Shown piece by piece: positions 6,373 to 14,087 of a stretch of 33,208 nt of DNA. Source of the stretch: Variovorax sp. (GTDB taxonomy: Bacteria; Pseudomonadota; Gammaproteobacteria; Burkholderiales; Burkholderiaceae_C). The position numbers and the translations under genes are program-made. Under the pieces are notes generated by a model. The model saw only the letters and a list, made by a program, of their open reading frames with translations, was not told the origin of the DNA and ran no database searches. Location: NCBI GenBank assembly GCA_017744935.1, contig JAGIAI010000043.1:1-33208 (forward strand), written 5' to 3'. Within the stretch, counting starts at the first letter, position 1. Every line of letters begins with the position of its first letter.

Positions 6373-7800
6373 ATGGCAGCAATCGAGACCGACTACCTCG
6401 TGATCGGCACCGGCGGCAGCGCGATGGCGTTCGTCGACACGCTGCTCACCGAGGCCCCCGAAGCGCGGATCGTGATGGTCGATCGCCACCACCGTCCCGG
6501 CGGCCAGTGGAACGACGCCTATTCCTTCGTGCGCCTGCACCAGCCCGCCGCGTGGTACGGCGTCGCGTCGTACGAGTTGAGTGACTGGCACCGCGAGACT
6601 TCCGGCTTCAACACCGGCATGTGGAGCCTCGCGTCCGGCCCGGAAGTGCTCTCGCATTTCGAGCACGTGATGAAGCACCGCTTTCTCTCCAGCGGCCGCG
6701 TGCAGTGGCTCCCGAAGTGCGAATGGCTCGGCGCCGAAGACGGCGTGCATTGCGTCCGCTCCCTCATGGCCGGCGAGGCGCACGCGGTGAAGGTTCGCCG
6801 CAAGCTGGTGAACGCGACGCACGCACGCATCGAAGTGCCCTCCACCCATCCGCCGAAATACACGGTGACGCCGGGCGTGACCTGCATTCCGCTCAACGGG
6901 CTGCCCACCGTCACGCGCGCCTATGCGAACTACACCGTCGTCGGCGCGGGCAAGACCGGCATGGATGCCTGCATCTGGCTGGTGGAGAACGGCGTGCCGC
7001 ACGAACGCATCCGCTGGGTCGTGCCGCGCGACCCGTGGATGATGGACCGCGCCAACCTGCAGCCCGGCCCCGACGGCTGGCGCCGCAACTTCGCGTTCTC
7101 GTTGGCGCAGTTCGACGCGATGTGCGACGCCACGGATCTGGCGGACTTGTTCCACCGGCTCGAGGAAAGCGGCGCCCTGATGCGCATCGATCCCGAAGTG
7201 AAGCCCACGACCTACCGCTGTGCCGTGGTCTCGCGCGGCGAACTCGCACAACTTCGGCGGATCGGCGAGGCGGGAGGCATCGTGCGCCTCGGCCGCGTGC
7301 GCAGCATCGAGCCTTCGCGCATGGTGCTCGATCGCGGTGAGCGCGCGTCGGACCCCGACACGCTCTACATCGACTGCTCGGCGTCGGCCATCCAGCCGCT
7401 GCCGGACGTGCCGATCTTCGAGCCGACCGCCATCAACCTGCTGATGGTGCGCTTCTGCCAGCCCCTGATGAGCGCGAGCGTGATCGCGTGGGTCGAGGCG
7501 CACGTCACCGACACGGCCGGGCAGAACGCCCTTTGCAGGCCCGTGCGCGGCCCCGAGCGGCCTGCCGACTACGTCTACATGTGGGTCGAAACGCTCGCGA
7601 ACGCCGCGCGGTGGCGGCAGAACCCGGAACTCATGGGCTGGCTGTCGAAGTGCCGCCTCAACGCGCAGGCCGTGATCCTGAGGGGTGTCGAGGTGACCCC
7701 CGAGGTGAAGGACAAGGTCGGGGCCATCGCCGCGCGGGCAGCGCAGGCCACGGCCCGCTCGCCTGAGCTCCTCGCGATGGCGGCGGCGTCCGCCGACTAG
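6373..7800 (+). CDS. FAD/NAD(P)-binding flavoprotein oxidoreductase (monooxygenase-like)
   Basis: The 475-residue protein has two Rossmann dinucleotide-binding signatures. The N-terminal one is YLVIGTGGSAMAF (GxGxxA-type, residues 8-20) with an acidic strand end IVMVDRHH and then RPGGQWNDAYSFVRLHQP. The internal one is YTVVGAGKTGMDA at about 187-199. This arrangement is that of class B flavin monooxygenases and pyridine nucleotide-disulfide oxidoreductase-like enzymes. The substrate is unknown, and I do not see the FxGxxxHxxx(Y/F) signature of classical FMOs. ATG 6373 has AGGAG six bases upstream, which rejects longer upstream starts. The gene is convergent with the cyclase gene and their stop codons overlap in CTAG. 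Confidence 0.85.
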   Translation: MAAIETDYLVIGTGGSAMAFVDTLLTEAPEARIVMVDRHHRPGGQWNDAYSFVRLHQPAAWYGVASYELSDWHRETSGFNTGMWSLASGPEVLSHFEHVMKHRFLSSGRVQWLPKCEWLGAEDGVHCVRSLMAGEAHAVKVRRKLVNATHARIEVPSTHPPKYTVTPGVTCIPLNGLPTVTRAYANYTVVGAGKTGMDACIWLVENGVPHERIRWVVPRDPWMMDRANLQPGPDGWRRNFAFSLAQFDAMCDATDLADLFHRLEESGALMRIDPEVKPTTYRCAVVSRGELAQLRRIGEAGGIVRLGRVRSIEPSRMVLDRGERASDPDTLYIDCSASAIQPLPDVPIFEPTAINLLMVRFCQPLMSASVIAWVEAHVTDTAGQNALCRPVRGPERPADYVYMWVETLANAARWRQNPELMGWLSKCRLNAQAVILRGVEVTPEVKDKVGAIAARAAQATARSPELLAMAAASAD

Positions 7801-8924
7801 GCAGCAGCCGCCGGCACCACCCGCCAGGCCGGCACCTTGCGCTGGAAGCCTTTGAGTTCCAGTTCGCCGGCTTCCCCGAAGCGCCATTCGCCGTCGAACG
7901 CGGGATCCTGCAACGCGCCGTGTACACGTTGCGAGACCAGGATCTCGCCCCCCGCCGCTTCCCCGCACAGCCGCGCCGCGAGATTGGTGACGGTGCCGAT
8001 CGCCCCGTAGTCGATGCGCCCGTCGAAGCCGATGCCACCGAGCGTCGCGAACCCCTGCGCGATGCCGACGCCCATGTGCAGGTCGTAGCCGCGGCGACTC
8101 CACTGGTTGCACAGCGCCACCATCTCGCGCTGCATCCGCACCGCCATGCGCAAGGCGCGCGCAGGCGCATCGGGCACCGGCTGCGGGTCGTTGAAGAAGA
8201 TCATCATCCCGTCGCCGGAAAAGCGCTCCAGCGTGCCCTGGTGCTCGATCACGAGCCGGCCCATCGCCGCGTGGTACTGCGCGAGCACCGCCATCACTTC
8301 CTCGGGGTCCGCGGTCTCGGTGAAAGCGGTGAAGCCACGCAGGTCGAGAAACACCACCGTGATCTCGCGCCGGTGGCTCTTGAGCGGATCGTCCGTGCCG
8401 CCCGCGAGGATCGCCTCCGCAAGCTGCGGCGAGAAGAAGCGCTTGAGCTGGCCCACCCGTTCGAGCTGCTGCACGCTCTCGGCCACGCGCTGCTCCAGCG
8501 TGTTGTTCCACGCCTGCAGTTCGGTCCGCTGGCGTTGTACCTCGTCGTAGAGGGTCTTCACCCGCAGGAGCGATCGCACCCGCGCCATCAGTTCCGCCTG
8601 ATGGATCGGCTTGCTCAGGAAATCGTCGGCGCCTGCATTCAGCCCGTTGACGCGTTCCCGCTCGGGGTCGAGCGCGGTGACCAGCACCACCGGCAGCACC
8701 GCGAAGTGCGGATCGGCCCGGATCGCGCGGCACACGTCGTAGCCGTTCATGCCCGGCATCATCACGTCGAGCAGCACGAGGTCCGGCGGATCGGCCGCGA
8801 TGCTCGCCATGGCCTGCTCGCCGGATGTCGCGGTGGTCGTCCGGTAGCCGCGCGCAGTGAGGATGTCGGTCAGCAACTTGACGTTGCTGGGCACGTCGTC
8901 CACCACGAGGATGTGCGCATTCAT
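7797..8924 (-). CDS. Response regulator fused to a class III nucleotide cyclase
   Basis: The 375-residue protein has an N-terminal receiver domain (residues 1-122: acidic pair DD at 9-10, phospho-acceptor D53 in LVLLDVMMPG, K105 in LSKPI), a coiled-coil linker (about 123-165) and a class III adenylate/guanylate cyclase domain (about 185-345). The two metal-binding aspartates are present (D194 in VFLDLRGFT, D238 in ERFSGDGMM), as are the late Asn and Arg (N314, R318 in TNLAAR). It should make cAMP or cGMP when phosphorylated. The purine-selecting positions are non-standard, so the nucleotide cannot be called. It is the last gene of a kinase-regulator-cyclase operon; its ATG overlaps the preceding stop (ATGA). 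Confidence 0.9.
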   Translation of the reverse strand: MNAHILVVDDVPSNVKLLTDILTARGYRTTTATSGEQAMASIAADPPDLVLLDVMMPGMNGYDVCRAIRADPHFAVLPVVLVTALDPERERVNGLNAGADDFLSKPIHQAELMARVRSLLRVKTLYDEVQRQRTELQAWNNTLEQRVAESVQQLERVGQLKRFFSPQLAEAILAGGTDDPLKSHRREITVVFLDLRGFTAFTETADPEEVMAVLAQYHAAMGRLVIEHQGTLERFSGDGMMIFFNDPQPVPDAPARALRMAVRMQREMVALCNQWSRRGYDLHMGVGIAQGFATLGGIGFDGRIDYGAIGTVTNLAARLCGEAAGGEILVSQRVHGALQDPAFDGEWRFGEAGELELKGFQRKVPAWRVVPAAAA

Positions 8925-9298
8925 GTCTGTCGCCCTTCGTTGAGCAGTCGCTCCACCACCGCCAGGAACGGCTTGAGCGAGATCGGCTTGGTGAGGTAGG
9001 CATCGAAGCCGGAACTGGCGATCACGCGCTGGTCGTCCGGCATCACCGACGCCGACACCGCGATGACGGGCACCGCATCGAGCGTGCGCTCCTCTCGCAG
9101 CCGCTGCAGCACCTCGATGCCGTCCATGCCGGTGAGCTGGATGTCCATGATGACGAGGTCGGGCGGGCTCTCGATGGCGAGGCGTGCGCCATCCATGCCA
9201 TTGAAAGCCTCGCGCGTGGCGTAGCCGTAGTGCTGGAGGATGTCGCGCACCAGCTTCATGTTCTTCTCGTTGTCCTCGATGATCAGGATGGTGCTCAT
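8921..9298 (-). CDS. Single-domain response regulator (CheY-like)
   Basis: The 125-residue protein is a lone receiver domain: acidic residues EDN at 8-10, phospho-acceptor D52 in LVIMDIQLTG, conserved Ser/Thr in IAVSAS around 79-84 and K104 in YLTKPIS. There is no output domain. It resembles the DivK-type regulators that relay phosphate or modulate kinases. It sits between the sensor kinase and the cyclase fusion with four-base overlaps on both sides (ATGA at 9295-9298 and 8921-8924), so stoichiometric expression is likely. It probably takes phosphate from the kinase, competing or cooperating with the cyclase's receiver. Confidence 0.92.
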   Translation of the reverse strand: MSTILIIEDNEKNMKLVRDILQHYGYATREAFNGMDGARLAIESPPDLVIMDIQLTGMDGIEVLQRLREERTLDAVPVIAVSASVMPDDQRVIASSGFDAYLTKPISLKPFLAVVERLLNEGRQT

Positions 9299-11790
9299 TC
9301 GACGGCCTCCGCATGCTTCAGGGGCAGCAACAGCGTGAACGTGGCGCCCTCGCCCAGCCGGCTCGCGACCGTCAGCGTGCCGCCGTGCAGCACCGCGAAT
9401 CGCCGCGCGAGCGACAAGCCCAGCCCCGTGCCTTCGGCCTTGCGCAGGTAGTCGCCGCCAACCTGCTTGAATTCGTCGAAGATCAGCGCGTGGTCCTTCG
9501 GCGCGATGCCCAGGCCGGTGTCCGTCACGCAGACCTCGGCTGCCGGCTGGCCGGCGGACTCGATCCGACGCGCGGTCACGCGCACCTGTCCGCCGGACGG
9601 CGTGAACTTCACCGCGTTGGAAAGCAGGTTCACCATGATCTGCTTGACCTTGCGCGCATCGGCGACCCACTCCTGGAGCCCTTCGCCGACCTCCAGCGTG
9701 AGTCCGATCCCGTTGCGCTGCGCGCGTTCGCGCACCAGCGTCAGTGCGTTCTCGAGCAGGAGGCCGAGGTCGAAGCTGCTGAGGTCGAGCTCCATGCGGC
9801 CGGCCTCGATCTTTGACAGGTCGAGCACGTCGTTGATGAGCGTCAGCAGGTGCTGGCCCGACGAGTGGATGTCGCGCAGGTATTCCATCTGCTTGTCGTT
9901 GACCTCGCCGAACATGCGCTCCACCAGCACTTCCGAGAAACCGATGATCGCGTTCAGCGGCGTGCGCAGTTCGTGCGACATGTTCGCAAGAAACTCCGAC
10001 TTGTGCTGGTTGGCGACTTCGAGCTGGTGGCTCTTGTCCTCGATCTCCTGGAAGAGCCGCGCGTTCTGAAGCGCGATCACGGCCTGGTCCGCGAAGGTCT
10101 CGACCAGCCGGATCTCGACGCGCGAGAACGGCTGCACTTCCTTGCGGATGACCGCGATGACGCCGACCGATGCGCCTTCGCGGATCATCGGCACGCCCAG
10201 CACGGTGCGGAAGCCGTGGCGCGATTGCGGCTCGCGCGAATCGGGAAATTGGGCGTCGAGCTCACTCACCACGTCTTCGGCGTGCACCGTGTGGCGATCG
10301 ACGAAGGCGCGGCCGACCACCGATCCGCGCGTGAGCGGCAGCACCTCGTCCCGGCCCGCGACCACGTCGCCACTCGCGCCGAGGTAGCCCGTCATCGATC
10401 GCAGGTGGTCGTCCTCGGGCAGCCAGATCCGGCATCCGTAGGCCTTGCAGAGCGTGGCCGAGCGTTCGGCCACCGCCGACAGCACCGGCCGCAGGTCGGT
10501 CGGCGACCGGCTGATGACGCGGAGGATCTCGGCCGTCGCGGTCTGGTGTTCGAGCGCGGCGCTCAGCTCCGCCGTGCGGCGCTCGACCTTGCGTTCGAGC
10601 CCGCCGTAGTACTCGCGCAGCTTGGCCGACATGCGATTGAACTGCTCCGCCAGCCCTTCGAGTTCGTCGCCGGTATTGACCACGATCTGCTGGTTGAGGT
10701 CCCCCTGCCCGATGTGCCGCGCACCGCGCGCCAGCGTGCGGATCGGCCGCACCATGCTGCGTGCCAGCACCGAAGCCGCCACCGCCGAGATCAGCAGGCC
10801 CGCCAGCAGCAGCACCGCGGCGCGCAGGAAGGAGGCATTGAGCTTGGCGTAGACCTCGCCGATCGGCTGCTCGACGAACACCTTCCAGCCCAGCGGCTTG
10901 ATGGGTGCCATCGACGTCAGCACGCGTGCGCCCTGCAGGTCGCGCGAGACCATCGCGTCGCCTTCCAGCGCGCCCGCGTCGGCGGTCGCGGCCTGCACAT
11001 GCGGCAGCGCAGCGAAGCTGGTCTTGCGCAGCACGAGGCCGATGTCCGGATCAGCAATGAGCAGCCCGTTGCTGTCGAGCACGTAGGCCTTGCCTTTCTC
11101 GCCGATCTGGATGCGCGAGACGACGTCCCAGATGAACTTGAGGTTGAGCTCAGCCACCGTGACCGGCCCCTTTGCGCCTCCGGCGCGCACCGCGACGGTC
11201 ATGTAGGGCTCGGTGTCGCGGTTGAAGTACACCGGCCCGAACCATGCCGTGTCGGGCACCGCATTGCGGAATGCCGCCTCGCCCGAACGGTCCCTGCCGG
11301 AGCCCATGACGTCCATGCCGAGGCGCGAGACGGCGATCTGCTCGCGGCCGTCCCGGCCGATCTGGGCGACGTCGGTCACCTCCGGCGCCTGGCGCAGCAG
11401 ACGCCAGAACTCGGTCCGGCGCGACTCCAGGTCCGAGGCGTCGAGCTGCGCCAGCGATGCGTAGGCGAGCTGCTGCGTCATGTGCTGCACGTACTGCTCG
11501 ATGCGCGACGCGGCACCGAGCGCCTTCTCGTGCTGCAGGCTGGCGAGCGCCGCCTTGTTCTCCTGGTAGGAGAAGTAGAGGCTGATCGCGCTCGACGCCA
11601 GCAGCACCATCGTGACCAGCGAGAGGATCAGCAGGAAGTACTTGCGAAACAGCCGCCCGCGATGCACCTCCCGCGTGGTCTGCGAGAAGACCGTGAAGCG
11701 GCGGCCGTTGCCGTTGGCCGTCGGCGCAAGCTCGCCCGAAAGCGAGGAGGGAGACGAGTCCGGGATCGTCATGGCCCTGCCATTGGACAT
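9295..11790 (-). CDS. Membrane sensor histidine kinase (dCache-like sensor, HAMP, GAF)
   Basis: The 831-residue protein has a first membrane helix at about 50-73, a large periplasmic sensor region (about 74-320) that looks like a double Cache domain (IQIGEKGKAYVLDSNGLLIA), a second helix at about 323-345, HAMP (about 346-400), coiled coil, GAF (about 430-580), and HisKA with phospho-acceptor H606 in NMSHELRTPLNA. The ATPase domain has the N-box N725 (NLLSNAVKFT), G1 DTGLGIA at 757-763 and G2 EGTGLGLS. It should sense a periplasmic ligand and phosphorylate the two receivers encoded downstream. An alternative ATG lies at 11772. The gene is divergent from an orphan binding protein. It has no receiver of its own, so it is not a hybrid kinase. 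Confidence 0.92.
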   Translation of the reverse strand: MSNGRAMTIPDSSPSSLSGELAPTANGNGRRFTVFSQTTREVHRGRLFRKYFLLILSLVTMVLLASSAISLYFSYQENKAALASLQHEKALGAASRIEQYVQHMTQQLAYASLAQLDASDLESRRTEFWRLLRQAPEVTDVAQIGRDGREQIAVSRLGMDVMGSGRDRSGEAAFRNAVPDTAWFGPVYFNRDTEPYMTVAVRAGGAKGPVTVAELNLKFIWDVVSRIQIGEKGKAYVLDSNGLLIADPDIGLVLRKTSFAALPHVQAATADAGALEGDAMVSRDLQGARVLTSMAPIKPLGWKVFVEQPIGEVYAKLNASFLRAAVLLLAGLLISAVAASVLARSMVRPIRTLARGARHIGQGDLNQQIVVNTGDELEGLAEQFNRMSAKLREYYGGLERKVERRTAELSAALEHQTATAEILRVISRSPTDLRPVLSAVAERSATLCKAYGCRIWLPEDDHLRSMTGYLGASGDVVAGRDEVLPLTRGSVVGRAFVDRHTVHAEDVVSELDAQFPDSREPQSRHGFRTVLGVPMIREGASVGVIAVIRKEVQPFSRVEIRLVETFADQAVIALQNARLFQEIEDKSHQLEVANQHKSEFLANMSHELRTPLNAIIGFSEVLVERMFGEVNDKQMEYLRDIHSSGQHLLTLINDVLDLSKIEAGRMELDLSSFDLGLLLENALTLVRERAQRNGIGLTLEVGEGLQEWVADARKVKQIMVNLLSNAVKFTPSGGQVRVTARRIESAGQPAAEVCVTDTGLGIAPKDHALIFDEFKQVGGDYLRKAEGTGLGLSLARRFAVLHGGTLTVASRLGEGATFTLLLPLKHAEAVE

Positions 11791-11831
11791 CGCCGCCCGC
11801 GCCGAGGGAAGTATGCACCGCTACACCGATT

Positions 11832-11875
11832 GGCCGAGGGACGGCCGAGGGACGGCCGAGGAATGGCCGATTCGC
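11832..11875. repeat. Four 11-bp-spaced GGCCGA repeats between divergent genes
   Basis: Two perfect copies of GGCCGAGGGAC (11832-11842, 11843-11853) are followed by GGCCGAGGAAT (11854-11864) and GGCCGATTCGC (11865-11875). The core GGCCGA thus recurs every 11 bp, about one helical turn. The array lies in the 166-bp space between the sensor kinase start and the binding-protein start, a natural place for shared control sites. A regulatory role is inferred from position and phasing. Confidence 0.85.
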
Positions 11876-11956
11876 CAACGCGGAAGTGACACAGGCAAAA
11901 CGACCGAAGCGGCGCAAAATCGGCTTCCGAGGCCCGCTGGCAACCAGGAGATGCCG

Positions 11957-12943
11957 ATGCGCAGCAAGTCCCTGCGGTTTCTGTTCTGCACCGCGCTGCT
12001 GGCGGCCGCGTCTCTCGCCCCGGCGCAGCAGCCTCCGAAGAAGGCGGTACACATCGGCTATCTGGCGGCCGTCTCCGCAAGGGCCGATGCGCCGCGGCTG
12101 GAGGCCTTCCGGCAGGGCATGCGCGATCTCGGCTATGTCGAAGGACAGAACCTGCAGATCGACTATCGCCACGAAAGCGAGGATCTCGGACGACTCCCGA
12201 AGCACGCCGCAGACCTGGTTGCGATGAACATCGATGTGCTCGTGGCCGTGACGACCAACGCGGCGCTGGCGGCCAAGAAGTCCACCTCCACCGTGCCGAT
12301 CGTGTTCATGGGCGTGACCGATCCCATCACCACCGGCCTGGCCGAAAGTCTCGCGCGTCCGGGCGGCAACGCCACCGGCGTCACCAACGTGGCGGCGATC
12401 CTCACCGGCAAGCGGCTGGAGATCCTGAAGGAGACGAATCCGAAGATGGTGCGCGTCGCCGTGCTGTGGGATCCGAAGGCGCCGGGCTCCATTCCCCAGT
12501 GGGAAGCCAGCCAGCAGCCGGCGCGACAACTGGGGCTGGAGCTCTATTCGATGGAGGCGAGCAGCGCGGAGAGCTACGCGGCCGCCTTCAAGGAAGCCGT
12601 CAAGGCACGCGTCCATGCGGTGTGGGTCACGCTGAACCCGGTCGCCAATTCCAACCAGAAGGTGATCGCGGACCTGGCGATCGAGAACAAGCTGCCGACG
12701 ATCTGCGCACGGGGCGACTACGCCGAGAGCGGCTGCATGATGGCCTATGGCCCCGGCTACGGTAACGAGGGCAAGGACGGCGCGCGCTACGTGGTGCGCA
12801 TCCTCAATGGCGCGAAACCGGCCGACCTGCCGATCGAGCAACCGACGAAGTTCGAGATGGTGATCAACCTGAAGACCGCCAACCGGCTGGACTACCCGAT
12901 TCCCAGGTCGGTGCTGAGCCGGGCGGACAGGGTGATCCAGTAA
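11957..12943 (+). CDS. Orphan ABC-type periplasmic substrate-binding protein (TrpX-like family)
   Basis: The 328-residue protein starts with a signal peptide (MRSKSLRFLFCTALLAAASL, cleavage near APA-QQ) and continues as a two-lobed periplasmic binding protein of the ABC_sub_bind family (IGYLAAVSARADAPRLEAFR, LGYVEGQNLQIDYRH, PIVFMGVTDPITTGLAESLA, RPGGNATGVTN). Members bind tryptophan, tyrosine or unidentified small ligands. No permease or ATPase gene is adjacent, so it may feed an unlinked transporter or present ligand to a sensor. ATG 11957 is preferred over 11951 because AGGAG at 11946-11950 then has six-base spacing. It is divergent from the sensor kinase gene. Confidence 0.88.
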   Translation: MRSKSLRFLFCTALLAAASLAPAQQPPKKAVHIGYLAAVSARADAPRLEAFRQGMRDLGYVEGQNLQIDYRHESEDLGRLPKHAADLVAMNIDVLVAVTTNAALAAKKSTSTVPIVFMGVTDPITTGLAESLARPGGNATGVTNVAAILTGKRLEILKETNPKMVRVAVLWDPKAPGSIPQWEASQQPARQLGLELYSMEASSAESYAAAFKEAVKARVHAVWVTLNPVANSNQKVIADLAIENKLPTICARGDYAESGCMMAYGPGYGNEGKDGARYVVRILNGAKPADLPIEQPTKFEMVINLKTANRLDYPIPRSVLSRADRVIQ

Positions 12944-12970
12944 CGCTGGCTAGGCACAATATCGGCCCTC

Positions 12971-13999
12971 ATGCGAATCCACGAACTCAAGCGCCGGCTC
13001 CACGAAGCCGGCGCAGGCCCACTCCACGAGCACCGGGTGCTGCGGCTGTGGTCCCATGCGCTGCCACGCAACAGCGGCCGCCGGCTGCCCGAAAGCTTCT
13101 TTCCGTCGTCGCTGCTCGCGGCGCTGCCCGGCATCGAAGCGGATCTGGCGGCGCTGGCGCACATCCGCTCCGTGCATCCGGGTGCCGATGGTTCGGAACG
13201 CCTGCTCGTCGCACTGGCTGACGGCCAGACGGTCGAAAGCGTCCTGTTGCCGCGCGACGGCCTCTGCGTGTCGTCGCAAGTCGGTTGCGCAGTCGGCTGC
13301 CAGTTCTGCATGACCGGCCAGAGCGGCCTGCTGCGACAGCTCGGCAGCGCCGAGATCGTGGCGCAGGTCGCGCTGGCGCGCCAGCGACGGCCGGTGCGCA
13401 AGGTCGTCTTCATGGGCATGGGCGAGCCGGCCCACAACCTCGACAACGTGATCGAGGCGATCGACCTCCTCGGCACCGCGGGCGACATCGGGCACAAGAA
13501 CCTCGTGTTCTCCACGGTGGGCGACCCGCGTGCCTTCGAGCGGCTCCAGCAGGGCCGGGTGAAGCCGGCGCTCGCACTGTCGCTGCACACGACCAAGGCC
13601 GAGTTGCGCCGGAAGCTCCTGCCGCGCGCACCCAACCTGACGCCCGAGGAACTGGCGGACGAATGCGAGCGCTACGCACGCGCCACCGGCTACCCCATCC
13701 AGTACCAGTGGACGCTGCTCGAAGGCATCAATGACGGCGAGGACGAGATCGAAGGCATCGTGCGGCTGCTTTCCGGCAAGTACTGCGTGCTGAACATGAT
13801 TCCCTTCAACACGGTCGATGGCACGGGCTTCAGCCGTCCGTCATTCGAGCGCTGCAAGCAGATCGCCCGCACGCTGCAGGGTCGCCGCATCCTGACGAAG
13901 CTGCGCTACTCGGCGGGGCAGGATGTCGACGGCGGCTGCGGGCAGCTCCGGGCGCGGGTCACCGGAACGCGCGAAGTACGCATGCCGGTGCGTCTCTGA
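12971..13999 (+). CDS. RlmN-like radical SAM RNA methyltransferase paralog
   Basis: The 342-residue protein contains the RlmN/Cfr core: LCVSSQVGCAVGCQFCMTG, with cluster cysteines C106, C110 and C113 (CxxxCxxC), C99 in the position preceding the cluster, MGMGEPAHNLDNV, the FSTVGDP strand, ALSLHTTKAELRRKLLPRAP, and C323 in GGCGQL matching the catalytic methyl-accepting cysteine. The family methylates an adenine of 23S rRNA (C2 for RlmN, C8 for Cfr), and RlmN also modifies tRNA. It is shorter than typical RlmN (about 380 residues), with a reduced N-terminal domain, and lacks the usual ndk/ispG-type neighbourhood. That suggests a second copy of uncertain target. It starts 27 bases after the binding-protein stop. 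Confidence 0.85.
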   Translation: MRIHELKRRLHEAGAGPLHEHRVLRLWSHALPRNSGRRLPESFFPSSLLAALPGIEADLAALAHIRSVHPGADGSERLLVALADGQTVESVLLPRDGLCVSSQVGCAVGCQFCMTGQSGLLRQLGSAEIVAQVALARQRRPVRKVVFMGMGEPAHNLDNVIEAIDLLGTAGDIGHKNLVFSTVGDPRAFERLQQGRVKPALALSLHTTKAELRRKLLPRAPNLTPEELADECERYARATGYPIQYQWTLLEGINDGEDEIEGIVRLLSGKYCVLNMIPFNTVDGTGFSRPSFERCKQIARTLQGRRILTKLRYSAGQDVDGGCGQLRARVTGTREVRMPVRL

Positions 14000-14040
14000 G
14001 CCCGCTTTTCGCGCGCCTTGCCCGCCGCCCGAACGTGCGC

Positions 14041-14074
14041 TAGGCTGCCTCCGCGGCTGGACTTTTCCAGCCTA
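14041..14074 (+). promoter_or_regulatory. Mutually exclusive hairpins before the universal stress gene
   Basis: GGCTGG (14055-14060) pairs with CCAGCC (14067-14072). The overlapping AGCCTA (14069-14074) can instead pair with TAGGCT (14041-14046). The Shine-Dalgarno GGAG starts two bases later at 14076. The pairings are visible and short; any switch role is speculative. Confidence 0.25.
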
Positions 14075-14087
14075 TGGAGCAGCACAT

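Noticed and set aside
6286..9003. Minus-strand open frame of 905 codons spanning the flavoprotein and cyclase
   Set aside because: It crosses two well-supported genes in the wrong frame and is low-complexity Arg/Gly/Ala sequence without motifs.
9850..11889. Plus-strand open frame of 679 codons opposite the histidine kinase
   Set aside because: It is the antisense shadow of an intact kinase with all catalytic boxes; its translation is repetitive in Arg, His and Asp.
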